A DNA stretch of 64,000 nt. It comes from CAWUEZ02 sp963921355. GTDB lineage: Bacteria; Pseudomonadota; Alphaproteobacteria; Thalassobaculales; Thalassobaculaceae. A program made the position numbers and the translations under genes. The notes beneath the pieces were generated by a model that did not search any database, was not told the DNA's origin, and saw only the letters and a program-made list of their open reading frames with translations. Location of the stretch: NCBI GenBank assembly GCA_963921355.3, contig OZ001190.1, positions 62,001 through 126,000 on the forward strand. Reading direction: 5' to 3'. Shown piece by piece: positions 49,829 to 58,699 of this stretch (the first letter of the stretch is position 1; each line of letters starts with the position of its first letter).

Positions 49829-49847
49829 AATGTTATAATATAACGTT
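49829..49847. promoter_or_regulatory. Zur-type operator between znuA and znuCB
   Basis: AATGTTATAATATAACGTT is a 19-bp near-perfect palindrome with a perfect 13-bp core GTTATA-A-TATAAC. It lies between the znuA and znuC starts, 15 bp from znuA, and resembles alphaproteobacterial Zur boxes. Zinc-replete repression of both operons is inferred. Confidence 0.85.
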
Positions 49848-49908
49848 GCTTGCTGACGTAGCGGCTGGCATACCTCGGCGCAACCATAATCGTGATGCGG
49901 CCCGAACC

Positions 49909-50763
49909 ATGGCGCCTGAAACACCTCAAGAGCGCGGCAGTGCCTTGATCCGGCTGGCCGGGGTCGGCGTGCACCAGGGCGCGCGGTGGCTGACCCGCGG
50001 GGTCGACCTCGATGTTCATCCCGGCGAGATCGTGACCCTGATCGGTCCGAACGGGTCGGGCAAGACGACCACGGCCAAAGTGGCCGCCGGCATCCTGGCG
50101 CCGAGCGAGGGCAGTGTCGCCGCCAAGCCCGATCTGCGGATCGGATACGTGCCACAGAAGATCGCGATCGACTGGACCCTGCCGCTGACGGTGCGCCGGC
50201 TGATGACGCTGACCGGGAGACCGGCAGCTGTCGACATCGACGCGGCCCTCGACGCCGTCGGGATCGCGCATCTGGAAAAGGCCCAGGTGCAGACCCTGTC
50301 GGGCGGCGAGTTCCAACGCGCACTGATGGCGCGCGCCATGCTGTGCAAACCGGATCTGATGATCCTGGACGAGCCGGTTCAGGGCGTCGATTTCACCGGC
50401 GAGGTGACCCTCTACAATCTGATCAAAGAGATCCGGGACCGGACCGGCTGCGGGATCCTGCTGATCTCCCACGACCTACATGTCGTCATGGCCGAAACCG
50501 ACACGGTGGTCTGCCTGAACGGCCATGTCTGCTGTCGCGGCACGCCCCAAAGCGTGGCCGAGAACCCGGAGTACATGCGCCTGTTCGGCCGCCGGGCGGC
50601 GGAAACCCTGGCGGTCTATCGGCATCATCACGACCACACCCATCTGCCGGACGGACGGATCCGGCACGCCGACGGAACGATCACCGACTCCCACGATCAC
50701 CACCACGACGACCATTTCGATCACCACAACGACGGGTCGGGGGAAACCCGCGCACATGCTTGA
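49909..50763 (+). CDS. znuC: Zinc ABC transporter ATP-binding protein
   Basis: This 284-residue ATPase has Walker A GPNGSGKTT near residue 47, signature LSGGEFQRALMARAM, Walker B LMILDEPVQGVD and the switch histidine in LLISHDLHV. The C-terminal 45 residues are very His/Asp-rich (HHHDHTHLPDG, then HDHHHDDHFDHHN), probably a zinc buffer. The ATG at 49909 is chosen because the upstream frame overlaps the Zur operator. It overlaps znuB by 8 nt. Confidence 0.94.
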   Translation: MAPETPQERGSALIRLAGVGVHQGARWLTRGVDLDVHPGEIVTLIGPNGSGKTTTAKVAAGILAPSEGSVAAKPDLRIGYVPQKIAIDWTLPLTVRRLMTLTGRPAAVDIDAALDAVGIAHLEKAQVQTLSGGEFQRALMARAMLCKPDLMILDEPVQGVDFTGEVTLYNLIKEIRDRTGCGILLISHDLHVVMAETDTVVCLNGHVCCRGTPQSVAENPEYMRLFGRRAAETLAVYRHHHDHTHLPDGRIRHADGTITDSHDHHHDDHFDHHNDGSGETRAHA

Positions 50764-51553
50764 CGATTTCTTCGTGCGCGCCGTCGTCGCCGGCATCGGT
50801 GTCGCCGCCATGGCCGGGCCGCTCGGCTGTTTCATCGTCTGGCGGCGGATGGCCTATTTCGGCGACACCATGTCCCACTCGGCTCTGCTGGGTGTTGCCC
50901 TGGCGATCGCCGCCGAGGTCGATCCGATCCTCGGGGTGTTCTCCGTCGCCGCTCTGGTCGCGGGGGCGCTGCTGGTCCTGCAGAAGCGCGGCGTCCTGTC
51001 GACCGACGCCCTGCTCGGACTGCTGTCCCACGGCACGCTGGCGCTCGGTCTCGTCCTGGTCGCCCTGATGACCTGGGTCCGGATCGACCTGATGGCCCTG
51101 CTGTTCGGCGATATCCTGGCGGTCAGCCGCGGCGATATCCTCCTGATCTGGGGCGGCGGCGCTTCGATACTGGCCGTATTGGCCTGGTTGTGGCGTCCGC
51201 TTCTTGCCGACACCGTGCACGCCGATCTGGCCGCCGCGGAGGGGATGCATCCCGAACGGGCCCGTATCGTCTTCATGCTGCTGATGGCCCTGGTCATCGC
51301 GATGGCCATGAAAGTGGTCGGTGTGCTGCTGATCACCGCGCTGCTGATCATCCCGGCCGCCACCGCGCGGCGCTTTGCCGGCACGCCGGAAGCCATGGCG
51401 GCGATGGCGTCGATTCTCGGCGTCGCTGCCGTCGTCGGCGGGCTGTTCGGGTCCCTCCAGTTCGATACGCCGTCTGGGCCGTCAATCGTCGTGGCGGCAA
51501 TCGCCCTGTTCATCGCCAGCCTTCTGGTCCCGCGGTTGAGCCGCCAGACCTGA
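50756..51553 (+). CDS. znuB: Zinc ABC transporter permease
   Basis: This 265-residue ABC-3 family permease has about eight spans. It starts MLDDFFVRAVVAGIGVAAMAGP, with the family motifs MAYFGDTMSHSALLGVALA and VGVLLITALLIIPAATAR. It completes the ZnuABC importer with the adjacent genes. The longer open frame from 50525 overlaps znuC and is rejected. Confidence 0.94.
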   Translation: MLDDFFVRAVVAGIGVAAMAGPLGCFIVWRRMAYFGDTMSHSALLGVALAIAAEVDPILGVFSVAALVAGALLVLQKRGVLSTDALLGLLSHGTLALGLVLVALMTWVRIDLMALLFGDILAVSRGDILLIWGGGASILAVLAWLWRPLLADTVHADLAAAEGMHPERARIVFMLLMALVIAMAMKVVGVLLITALLIIPAATARRFAGTPEAMAAMASILGVAAVVGGLFGSLQFDTPSGPSIVVAAIALFIASLLVPRLSRQT

Positions 51554-51566
51554 CCAGTCCGACCCT

Positions 51567-52715
51567 TCAGAGTCCGGCCAGAAATCCCTGCAGGTGGCGC
51601 AGCACGGCTGCCGGCTGTTCCTGCTGCACCCAGTGGCCGGCCCCGTCTATCAGGTGCAGGCCGCGCCAGTCCGAGCAGGCCCTTGTCTGCATCGCCTCGA
51701 TCTCTCCGGGCTTCTGGTAGATCCCCCAGTCCTGGCGACCGGCGATGAAACAGGCCGGAACATCGATGGTGCGTCCGGAAAACACCTCGAGCTCTGATTC
51801 GAACAGACCGGTCGTCCGCGCCCGATACCACTGCAGCCCGCCCTGGAACCCCGTATGGCCGTACTCGCCGGTATAGACCGCAAGATCGGCCTCCGGCAGC
51901 CATTGGCAGGCCTCGATCTGTCCGGCGGACGGCATCTCCTCGGCGACCGTCTCGGCCATCGTGCGGGCGAGATCCATGATGTAGTAGGTCGGCATGCGGG
52001 CGAGCTCGGACGCCGTCCACCCGGCAAGCGGAACCGGCTCGTTACCCGGCCAATCGGCGCTCTTGTGGTGGTAGTAGGCCCGCAGGAAGGCCTTCAGACC
52101 CTGGGCGCACCGCCACATGTCGTCATTGGCCGGCCGGGTCGAGTAGTACCACTGATAGTGTTTGCGCGGCCGCGCCAGTGCCGCCAGGTCCCCGTGCACG
52201 TCGGGCCCCGGTTCGGCGGGGACAAACGGCGCCGTCGGCGGACCGCCGAAGGGTGCGCTCATCATGGCGACGGCGCGGAACACATCCGGGCGGATCAGCG
52301 CGCACCAGGCGGCCACCGGCGATCCGAAATCGTGGCCGATCACCGCCGTCACCGATCGCCGGCCAAGGGCGGCCACCAGGCCGAGGATGTCGCGCACCAG
52401 GTTGATCGGGCGTGATGCGGCCAGATCACCGTCGTAGCTGTCGTCCCAACCTGTCGTGCGCCCGTAGCCCCTCTGGTCCGGAGCGACCACGTGGTATCCC
52501 GACGCCGCGAGTGCCGGCATCACCTTGCGCCAGCTGTAGGCCAGTTCGGGAAACCCGTGCAGCAACAAGAGGCAGGGGCGATCGCCATCCTCCCATCCGG
52601 CTTCCAACACGTGCATGCGCAGCCCGTTGACCCCGTCGATGAAGCGGGCCCGCACGCCCTCCGGCAGCACAGTCTGGTCGAGCGGCGCCGGAACGCTGTC
52701 TGCAGCCACGATCAT
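51567..52715 (-). CDS. Epoxide hydrolase-like alpha/beta-hydrolase
   Basis: This 382-residue enzyme has the oxyanion motif LLLLHGFPELAYSWRKVM, nucleophile GHDFGSPVAAW (Asp, as in epoxide hydrolases and dehalogenases), cap-domain tyrosines (KHYQWYYSTRP) and the base in DGAGHWVQQEQP. It probably opens epoxides by water addition. It is coupled to gpsA by an ATGA overlap, which is likely only operon packing. The upstream extension of the frame to 53684 is antisense-like and ignored. Confidence 0.88.
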   Translation of the reverse strand: MIVAADSVPAPLDQTVLPEGVRARFIDGVNGLRMHVLEAGWEDGDRPCLLLLHGFPELAYSWRKVMPALAASGYHVVAPDQRGYGRTTGWDDSYDGDLAASRPINLVRDILGLVAALGRRSVTAVIGHDFGSPVAAWCALIRPDVFRAVAMMSAPFGGPPTAPFVPAEPGPDVHGDLAALARPRKHYQWYYSTRPANDDMWRCAQGLKAFLRAYYHHKSADWPGNEPVPLAGWTASELARMPTYYIMDLARTMAETVAEEMPSAGQIEACQWLPEADLAVYTGEYGHTGFQGGLQWYRARTTGLFESELEVFSGRTIDVPACFIAGRQDWGIYQKPGEIEAMQTRACSDWRGLHLIDGAGHWVQQEQPAAVLRHLQGFLAGL

Positions 52716-53797
52716 GGTTTCTCCCTTCCTTGCGGCCGGGCGATGCTGATCGTTCCGGCCGGACTCTCCGCCTTGAGCGGGCGCTCCAGTAAGCGACCGA
52801 TCGCCTCGGAGATCACCACCCGATCGACGACGATCTCGCGAACCGCCTCGCAGATCGGCATCTCCACGCCGTGGCGGCGCGCCAGATCGGTGACCGACAC
52901 CGCGTTGACGACTCCTTCGACCACACTCCGCCGCCCGGTCAGCAGATGGTCCTGGGATTCGCCCCGCCCCAGCGCCAGACCGAACGCGAGGTTGCGGGAC
53001 TGCTCGCTCGAGCAGGTAAGGGCCAGGTCGCCCATTCCGGAGAGACCACTGACGGTCTCGGGACGCCCGCCAAGCGCGATCACCAGCGCCGACATCTCGG
53101 CGAGGCCCCTGGTGATCAGCGCCGCCCAGGTGTTGCTGCCGAACCCGAGGCCCCGGGCGATCCCGCAGGCGATGGCGACGACATTCTTGACCGCACCCGC
53201 GACTTCCACGCCGACCGCATCGTCCGACATGTACGGCCGGAAGGTGTCGGTCGCCAGCGCCAGGGCCACCCGGGTCGCCAGCGCGGCTTTCGGATCGTCG
53301 GCCACATCGGCCGACGCGATCGTCACCGCGGTCGGGTGACCGGCCGCGACTTCCGCCGCGAAACTCGGGCCCGAGAGCACGGCGACCTGGCGACCGGGCA
53401 TCGCCTCGCCGGCCACGTCGGTCAACAGCTTGCCGGATGATCGCTCGACCCCTTTGCTGGCCAGGACGACCGGCACGCCCGGCGCCGCGGCGCCATGAAC
53501 CAGGTCCCCGATCTCGCGGACGGCCTGCGACGGCACGGCCAGGACTATGGCGGCCGCCCCCTGCACGGCTTCCGTCATGTCGCCGGTCACCTGGACCAGG
53601 TCGGGCAGGACATGGTCCGGCAGATAGGGCTGGTTGATCCGGGTTGCGGCGATGCGCTCGGCCAGCGACCCGTCCCGCGCCCACAGGGACACGGGCGTGC
53701 CGGCCCGCGCCGCCACGATCGCCAGCGCCGTGCCCCAGGCGCCGGCCCCGATAACAGCGAACCGATTGATCGGTTCAATCCGCTTTGCTGGCGGCAT
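52712..53797 (-). CDS. gpsA: NAD(P)H-dependent glycerol-3-phosphate dehydrogenase
   Basis: This 361-residue enzyme reduces dihydroxyacetone phosphate to sn-glycerol 3-phosphate for phospholipid synthesis. The dinucleotide motif is VIGAGAWGTALA, the central motif VLSGPSFAAEVAAGHPTAV, and the catalytic lysine lies in AGAVKNVVAIACGIA. It overlaps the FAH-family gene upstream by 23 nt and the hydrolase gene downstream by 4 nt, forming a three-gene operon. Confidence 0.96.
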   Translation of the reverse strand: MPPAKRIEPINRFAVIGAGAWGTALAIVAARAGTPVSLWARDGSLAERIAATRINQPYLPDHVLPDLVQVTGDMTEAVQGAAAIVLAVPSQAVREIGDLVHGAAAPGVPVVLASKGVERSSGKLLTDVAGEAMPGRQVAVLSGPSFAAEVAAGHPTAVTIASADVADDPKAALATRVALALATDTFRPYMSDDAVGVEVAGAVKNVVAIACGIARGLGFGSNTWAALITRGLAEMSALVIALGGRPETVSGLSGMGDLALTCSSEQSRNLAFGLALGRGESQDHLLTGRRSVVEGVVNAVSVTDLARRHGVEMPICEAVREIVVDRVVISEAIGRLLERPLKAESPAGTISIARPQGREKP

Positions 53798-54731
53798 ATT
53801 TCCCGGTCAGCTGTGGCGTATAGGGCCCTGGCAGCCCCTTGTTGTGATGTTCCAGGCGGGTGTCGCGCGACCATTTGCGGTTCAACGGATCGCGAACCCC
53901 GATGGTCAGCTGGCCGAGCCCCTGGACCTCAAGCTCGATGTGGTCGCCGTCCATAAAACCGTTCAGGCCGCGGTGGTTGGTGCCGGTCGCCACGATGTCG
54001 CCCGGTTCCAGGGTGTGGATCGAGCTCAGCCACTCGATGCATCGCAGAATCTTGTGGGCCATGTCCGACGTGTTGAACGCCTGTTTCACCGTACCGTTGA
54101 CCGTGAGGCGCACGTCCAAGGCATGCGGATCGGCAATCTCATCCTTGGTCACCAGAAACGGGCCGATCGGGGCAAATGTGTCCCGGGATTTGACTTGGAA
54201 GAACGTGTTTCCGGCCGGCGGCAGCCCTCGCGCCGATCCGTCGATGAAGTTCATGTAGCCGAAGACGTGGTCCATGGCGTCGGCGGCCGACACCCGGGTT
54301 GCCTGCTTGCCGATCACAACCGCCATCTCCGCTTCGCCTTCGAAGATCTCGGCCGGCGCATCGGGAAGCACCATGAACTCACCCGGGCCGATGATCGCAC
54401 TCGGTGACTTGTGGAAACCGTTGATGGCGGGCGGTGCGTCGAGGGTCCCGTCCTCCATGTAGTTCCGCGCCATGCAGTCGATCTGGCGCGGCAGCGGCAA
54501 TGGCGGCCGCAGTGTCACGCTCTTCAGGTCCTCCGCGGTTCCGGTCTCAACCACCCGGGCGATGCGGTCGCGGACGTCATCGTAGGCCGCGATCACCGCA
54601 TTGATCAGGGCACGGCGGTCGAGATGCGGCAGATCGGAGACGGTCTCGGTGATGTCGACGACCCCGCCCTGCCTGAGAACCCCCAGACGCCACGCTCCCG
54701 CTGCCGGGCTGTCGAAATACAGGAACTTCAT
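53775..54731 (-). CDS. Fumarylacetoacetate hydrolase (FAH) family protein
   Basis: This 318-residue protein has an N-terminal domain starting MKFLYFDSPAAGAWRLGVL and the FAH catalytic domain with FEGEAEMAVVIGKQATRV, FGYMNFIDGSARGL and LEPGDIVATGTNHRG. The metal-binding acidic residues and the DGSARG motif are present. It likely cleaves or hydrates a 2-keto acid in an aromatic or amino-acid breakdown route. GGAGG is 10 nt before the ATG. It heads the FAH-gpsA-hydrolase operon. Confidence 0.9.
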   Translation of the reverse strand: MKFLYFDSPAAGAWRLGVLRQGGVVDITETVSDLPHLDRRALINAVIAAYDDVRDRIARVVETGTAEDLKSVTLRPPLPLPRQIDCMARNYMEDGTLDAPPAINGFHKSPSAIIGPGEFMVLPDAPAEIFEGEAEMAVVIGKQATRVSAADAMDHVFGYMNFIDGSARGLPPAGNTFFQVKSRDTFAPIGPFLVTKDEIADPHALDVRLTVNGTVKQAFNTSDMAHKILRCIEWLSSIHTLEPGDIVATGTNHRGLNGFMDGDHIELEVQGLGQLTIGVRDPLNRKWSRDTRLEHHNKGLPGPYTPQLTGKYAASKAD

Positions 54732-54836
54732 CGTGTCGGATCCTCCGGGACGGTCATGTGCCGGCAATCATAGGGGGCGAGCGCGTCGGTACGATAGCCG
54801 CCACACGGGAAAGATTGCGCGTTTCCATTTTGCGAT

Positions 54837-54857
54837 TGCAACTCATTCTCATTTGCA
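54837..54857 (+). promoter_or_regulatory. Fur-box-like inverted repeat
   Basis: TGCAAC (54837-54842) and TTTGCA (54852-54857) flank TCATTCTCA, giving the AT-rich, ATTCTCATTTGC-type sequence seen in iron (Fur) operators. It lies 41-61 bp before the start of the following small gene and would suit repression of it by iron. The match was judged by eye. Confidence 0.5.
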
Positions 54858-54897
54858 TTTAAACTTGCGCATCTTCCACCACACCGGGATCGGTTCC

Positions 54898-55377
54898 ATG
54901 GGTCATCGAATTGCAGACGAGAAGCCGCTCTGCGCCGCGGAACCCGGCGAGGCCTTGCTGATCTGGTCGATGCGCCACTGGGTCCAGTCGGTGCGCGCCG
55001 GGCTGGACCCACGCGAACTCATTCGCCGGGGCTTTGCGACCATTGACGCCGAAGACGCGAGTGCCGCCTTCGATGCGATCATGATGATGACTCTCCACGA
55101 GTCGACCTCCAGGCGGGATGTCCGGTGTCTGAATTCGCCGACGATCGGGGCCGGCGAACGCGACCTGGTGGAGGCCGTCGGTCTCTGGCAACGCGGCCAG
55201 GGCGCCGAGGCCGTGCGGGTGTTATCGGCTTGGCTGCCGGCGGACATCATCGGCCAGGCGCTTCAGAAGCTGGCGACCCTGGCGGGCGGGTTCTCCGGCG
55301 CCGGGTTACGGCTTCCGACGATGATACGGGAGAACGCCGACGCGGCACCGGCCCTGTCGTCACCCGCGATGCACTGA
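54898..55377 (+). CDS. Uncharacterised protein with a Fur-box-like promoter
   Basis: This 159-residue helical protein starts MGHRIADEKPLCAAEPGEALLIW. Helices include WSMRHWVQSVRAGLDPREL and DLVEAVGLWQRGQGAEAVRVL. It has no signal peptide or membrane span. No family is recognised. It precedes the cobalamin riboswitch-btuD-tonB unit by 57 bp on the same strand, and the Fur-like site suggests iron control. No clear ribosome site is seen before the ATG. Confidence 0.65.
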   Translation: MGHRIADEKPLCAAEPGEALLIWSMRHWVQSVRAGLDPRELIRRGFATIDAEDASAAFDAIMMMTLHESTSRRDVRCLNSPTIGAGERDLVEAVGLWQRGQGAEAVRVLSAWLPADIIGQALQKLATLAGGFSGAGLRLPTMIRENADAAPALSSPAMH

Positions 55378-55434
55378 AGGCGGGGAACACCGTTTCTCCT
55401 TGCACCGGGCCGCCGGTTGAATTGAAACTGCCCT

Positions 55435-55603
55435 GTCACGGTGGTGCGGCGTGTTCGCAAGGGCGGTCGCACCAGGGAATTCGGTGCAAAACCGAAGCTG
55501 CCCCCGCAACTGTATGCGGCGAGTGCCCTCCGACATGCCACCGGTCAGACCCGGGAAGGCTGGAGAGCGCGCCCGAGCCGCGAGCCAGGAGACCGACCGT
55601 GAC
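55435..55603 (+). promoter_or_regulatory. Cobalamin riboswitch
   Basis: It contains the conserved core GGGAATTCGGTGCAAAACC (from 55475), GAAGCTGCCCCCGCAACTGT and, further on, GCCAGGAGACC, all in the order of the B12-element. A P1 stem closes it: GTCACGGT (55435-55442) with ACCGTGAC (55596-55603). GGTGCG/CGCACC makes an internal stem. The leader continues to the btuD-like start, where CGGTGGC (55655-55661) and GCCACCG (55669-55675) can form a hairpin ending 4 nt before the ATG, suggesting control at translation. This fills the 302-bp gap. Confidence 0.93.
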
Positions 55604-55679
55604 GCGTCACCATCCGCGGGGCGGGGTGTTCCCACGGTAGGGCCGAGGCCCGATCGGTGGCGAGACGTGCCACCGCGGA

Positions 55680-56534
55680 ATGGACCGGCCCATGGAGCAG
55701 ATGGCTCCCCTGCAGGACAGATCGGACCCGCCCCTCCTGGCGGCGCAAGGCGTGCGCGTGCAGGTCGGCGGATCCACCATCGTCGACGATGTCGATCTGA
55801 GAGTCGGCCGCGGTGAGGTTGTTGGCCTTCTAGGACCGAACGGATCCGGCAAAAGCACGCTGCTGCGCGCGCTTGCCGGGCTGATCGCCCCGGACTCCGG
55901 AGCGGTTCGTCTGGCCGGCCAGGACATCGCCACCCTCGACCGGCGACGCGCCGCCGCCATGATCGGCTACCTGCCGCAGAATGCCCGCAGCGACTGGCCG
56001 ATCTCGGTGCGAGAGACCGTCACGCTCGGCCGCACGCCTTACCTGTCGCCCTTGGCGCGGCCCACCGAGGAAGATCGCGCGGCGGTCGACGCGGCGATGG
56101 TGGCCACCGATGTCAGCCATCTTTCGGCCCGGACGGTCACCACGCTGTCCGGCGGCGAGCGCATGCGGGTGATGCTGGCGCGCGTGCTCGCCGGCGCGCC
56201 GACATTGCTGCTGCTGGACGAACCCGTGACCGGACTCGACGCGCAACACCAGCTCGAGGCCATGCTGCTGCTGCGCAAGCTGGCAGTCCGGGACTGTGGT
56301 GTCCTGGTGGTGCTCCACGACCTGACCCTGGCCGCCCGGTTCTGCGACCGGTTGGCGGTGTTGCGCGCTGGCAGGACAGTCGCCGACGGCCTGCCCGACG
56401 ACGCCCTGACACCCGAAGCGATCGAGTCGGCTTTTGACGTCAGCGCGCGGGTGTTTCGCTCGAATGGCGACACGGTAACCGTCCCCTGGTTGCCGGCCCC
56501 CCCCGTGGGAGGCACCCATGCCGAACCCCGCTGA
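55680..56534 (+). CDS. btuD: Cobalamin/haem-type ABC transporter ATP-binding protein
   Basis: This 284-residue ATPase has Walker A LGPNGSGKST near residue 47, signature LSGGERMRVMLARVL, Walker B LLLLDEPVTGLD and switch LHDLTLAARFCD. It is of the FecE/BtuD/HmuV class. The riboswitch immediately upstream argues for cobalamin import. Matching permease, binding protein and BtuB receptor genes are not in the window. Starts at 55680, 55692 and 55701 are all possible. It overlaps tonB by 17 nt. Confidence 0.85.
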   Translation: MDRPMEQMAPLQDRSDPPLLAAQGVRVQVGGSTIVDDVDLRVGRGEVVGLLGPNGSGKSTLLRALAGLIAPDSGAVRLAGQDIATLDRRRAAAMIGYLPQNARSDWPISVRETVTLGRTPYLSPLARPTEEDRAAVDAAMVATDVSHLSARTVTTLSGGERMRVMLARVLAGAPTLLLLDEPVTGLDAQHQLEAMLLLRKLAVRDCGVLVVLHDLTLAARFCDRLAVLRAGRTVADGLPDDALTPEAIESAFDVSARVFRSNGDTVTVPWLPAPPVGGTHAEPR

Positions 56535-57543
56535 CCGCCTCTATCCCCCGGCCGGTACGGAGCGGACCGGCGCGCGCCTGGTTGTGCCGACCATCGCCCT
56601 GTCCGCGCTGACCCACGCAGCGGCCCTCGCCTCGATGATCGGGTTCGCAGGGCTGGGCACCGATGACGTGCGGCCGGTTCCGATCGAGGTTGTGTTCCTG
56701 TCGCTGCCCGCGACCCCGGATGCGACCGAATTGCCGCTGACCCGGGCGGTAGCGGCTGTGGCTGCACCTCGGGTCGTTCCGGCGACCAGCGCGGCGCGGC
56801 CGGCCAGCGTGCAAAGACCAACGACCGTCGCTTCGGCCGGCGCTCCCGCACCGAACGCGGAGGCAGCACCTGCCGTTCAGGTACCGCGTCCGGCAGCCGC
56901 CGAGCCAAGCGCCGACCCCGGGCCGCCGCTGCGCGTCGCGGCGAGTCCGAGCATCGAGGCGGTCGCAGTAGTCCGGATCGCCGATCCGATGCCGACAACC
57001 CGGCCGCCGCAACCGGCGCTGCGCCCCCCGCGCGCGGCCAAGCCACCACAGCAAGTCCGGACCTCAACGCCGAAGCAGGCGGTTCGGGAGGCAGCCCGGG
57101 TGCGGCAGTCACCGCAGTCAGCGGAAGTCGTCCAAGCAGCGGTGAAGCAAGCCGACGTTCGCCAGGCTGAGGCCCCGACCAGTGATGCCCGACCGCCCAG
57201 GACCACACTTGCGGCGCGGACCGCGTCCGATGCGGTCGAGGCACCGCCCAGCCGAGGAAAGACCACCCCGCCGGATTATGTTCTCGGATCCGACAGCAAC
57301 CCGGCGCCCGAGTATCCAAGGCGTGCGCGATTGCGGGGGTGGGAAGGCCGGGTGGTGCTGCGGGTCGCCATCGATGCCCGAGGCCAGCCGCTGCATGTCG
57401 ACGTCCAACACAGCAGCGGGCACGCGGTGCTGGACAGCGCCGCCCACCGGACCGTCGCCGACTGGCGGTTCCAACCGGCGACCCGATCCGGACGGCCGGT
57501 GCCGGGTGAAGCGATCGTGCCGGTCGTGTTTCGATTGAACTGA
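56518..57543 (+). CDS. tonB: TonB energy-transducing protein
   Basis: This 341-residue protein has an N-terminal membrane anchor (residues 21-45, VVPTIALSALTHAAALASMIG), a long Pro/Ala-rich spacer that spans the periplasm (residues 60-250) and a C-terminal TonB domain with PEYPRRARLRGWEGRVVLRV and SAAHRTVADWRFQPA. It powers outer-membrane receptors. Placement behind the cobalamin riboswitch suggests a TonB dedicated to B12 uptake; exbB/exbD are not seen. Confidence 0.9.
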   Translation: MPNPADRLYPPAGTERTGARLVVPTIALSALTHAAALASMIGFAGLGTDDVRPVPIEVVFLSLPATPDATELPLTRAVAAVAAPRVVPATSAARPASVQRPTTVASAGAPAPNAEAAPAVQVPRPAAAEPSADPGPPLRVAASPSIEAVAVVRIADPMPTTRPPQPALRPPRAAKPPQQVRTSTPKQAVREAARVRQSPQSAEVVQAAVKQADVRQAEAPTSDARPPRTTLAARTASDAVEAPPSRGKTTPPDYVLGSDSNPAPEYPRRARLRGWEGRVVLRVAIDARGQPLHVDVQHSSGHAVLDSAAHRTVADWRFQPATRSGRPVPGEAIVPVVFRLN

Positions 57544-57559
57544 GGGTTGGTCCGTCTGC

Positions 57560-58215
57560 CTAAACGATCGCCAACCCGCGCAGGATGGCGACCACGCCGA
57601 AGCCGGCGATCAGGGTCCCCGCCCCGCGGTTGATCCAGCGCAGCGCCCCCTCGGTCAGCCGGCGCCGGAGCACGCCCGCCACCCCGCCGGCCAGCACCAG
57701 CCACCAGACCGCCGACCCGAGAAACACCCCGACGACGAGGACGACCGCCCCCCCCAACCGCCATCCTCCCCGAGGACCACGCCGAGCCCGGCGAACAGCG
57801 CGACGAAGGTCAGCACGGTCTGCGGGTTGGCCAGGGTCAGCAGCACGGTCTGGGCGAAGGCGACCAGCGGGCGGCGGGCCCCGCTGCGCGTCGGCGCCGG
57901 ATCGGCCGGCGGGCGGCGCCAGGCGGCGAGGCCGAGCCAGAGCAGCAGGACCCCGCCGGCAAGCGCCAGGGTCGATTGCCAGGACAGCAGCAGCTCCGAC
58001 ACCGCGGTCAGGCCGAAGGCGGCGACGGCGCCGTAGCTCGCGTCGGCGACGGCGGCGCCGAGACCGGTGGCGAACCCCACCGAGAAACCGTCCTCCAGCG
58101 ATCGGCGGATGCAGAGCAACCCGATGGCACCGACCGGCATGGCCAGCGCCAGGCCGAAGACCAGCCCCTGAACGAACGGGCCCTGGGCCAACGGGTCGAT
58201 CCAGAGATCAGACAT
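57560..58215 (-). pseudogene. LysE/RhtB family exporter gene with a frameshift in a G8 run
   Basis: The first part (from 58215, MSDLWIDPLAQGPFVQGL, with AMPVGAIGLLCIRRSLEDGF) and the last part (to 57560, VFLGSAVWWLVLAGGVAGVL) together make one complete LysE-type amino-acid exporter, but they are in different frames. The shift falls at a run of eight C on the plus strand (57748-57755). It may be a true mutation, phase variation or a sequencing error. It is coupled to the equally broken lrp gene by an 8-nt overlap. Confidence 0.82.
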
Positions 58216-58674
58216 GGTCGACTTCGGAGAGAACCGGCAGTGGCCCATTCTCCTTCGGGCTGGACAGCGCGATATGGGTCAGACTGCGCGCGACCCCAGG
58301 CAGGGCCTTGATGCGATCGGTGATCAGGGTTTCGAGCGCGCGGGTATCGCGCGCGCAGCTTCAGGAGATAAGACCAGCCGCCCGTGACGTGGTGCAGTTC
58401 AAGCACCTCGTCCAAAGCGGTCGCGGCCGCGATGAAGGCCGCACTCTGATCGGGGCGATCGACCTCGACAAACATGAACGCCAGGAGCCCCAGGTCGACG
58501 GCCAACGGGTCCACGCGCGCGCCCCACCCGATGATGACACCTCGGTCCTGCAACCGACGCAGCCGGTCGTTGGTCGCCGATACCGACAGCCCGACCTCGG
58601 CCGCCAGGTCGGCATTTGGTAGCCCGGCCGTTTTTCTGCAGATGGTCAACGATTTTCCGGTCAATGTCATCCAT
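58208..58674 (-). pseudogene. Lrp/AsnC family regulator gene with two frameshifts
   Basis: Three segments in two frames rebuild one Lrp protein: MDDIDRKIVDHLQKNGR from 58674; then LPNADLAAEVGLSVSATNDR to GGWSYLLKLR; then RDTRALETLITDRIKALPGV to the stop at 58208. The first shift is at a GGCCGGG run near 58620, the second at a GCGCGCGC run near 58350. Lrp and LysE pairs are a standard regulator-exporter unit. The protein is non-functional as written unless the base calls are wrong. Confidence 0.8.
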
Positions 58675-58699
58675 TGCCGGAAAATATCTTCTATTTTTT

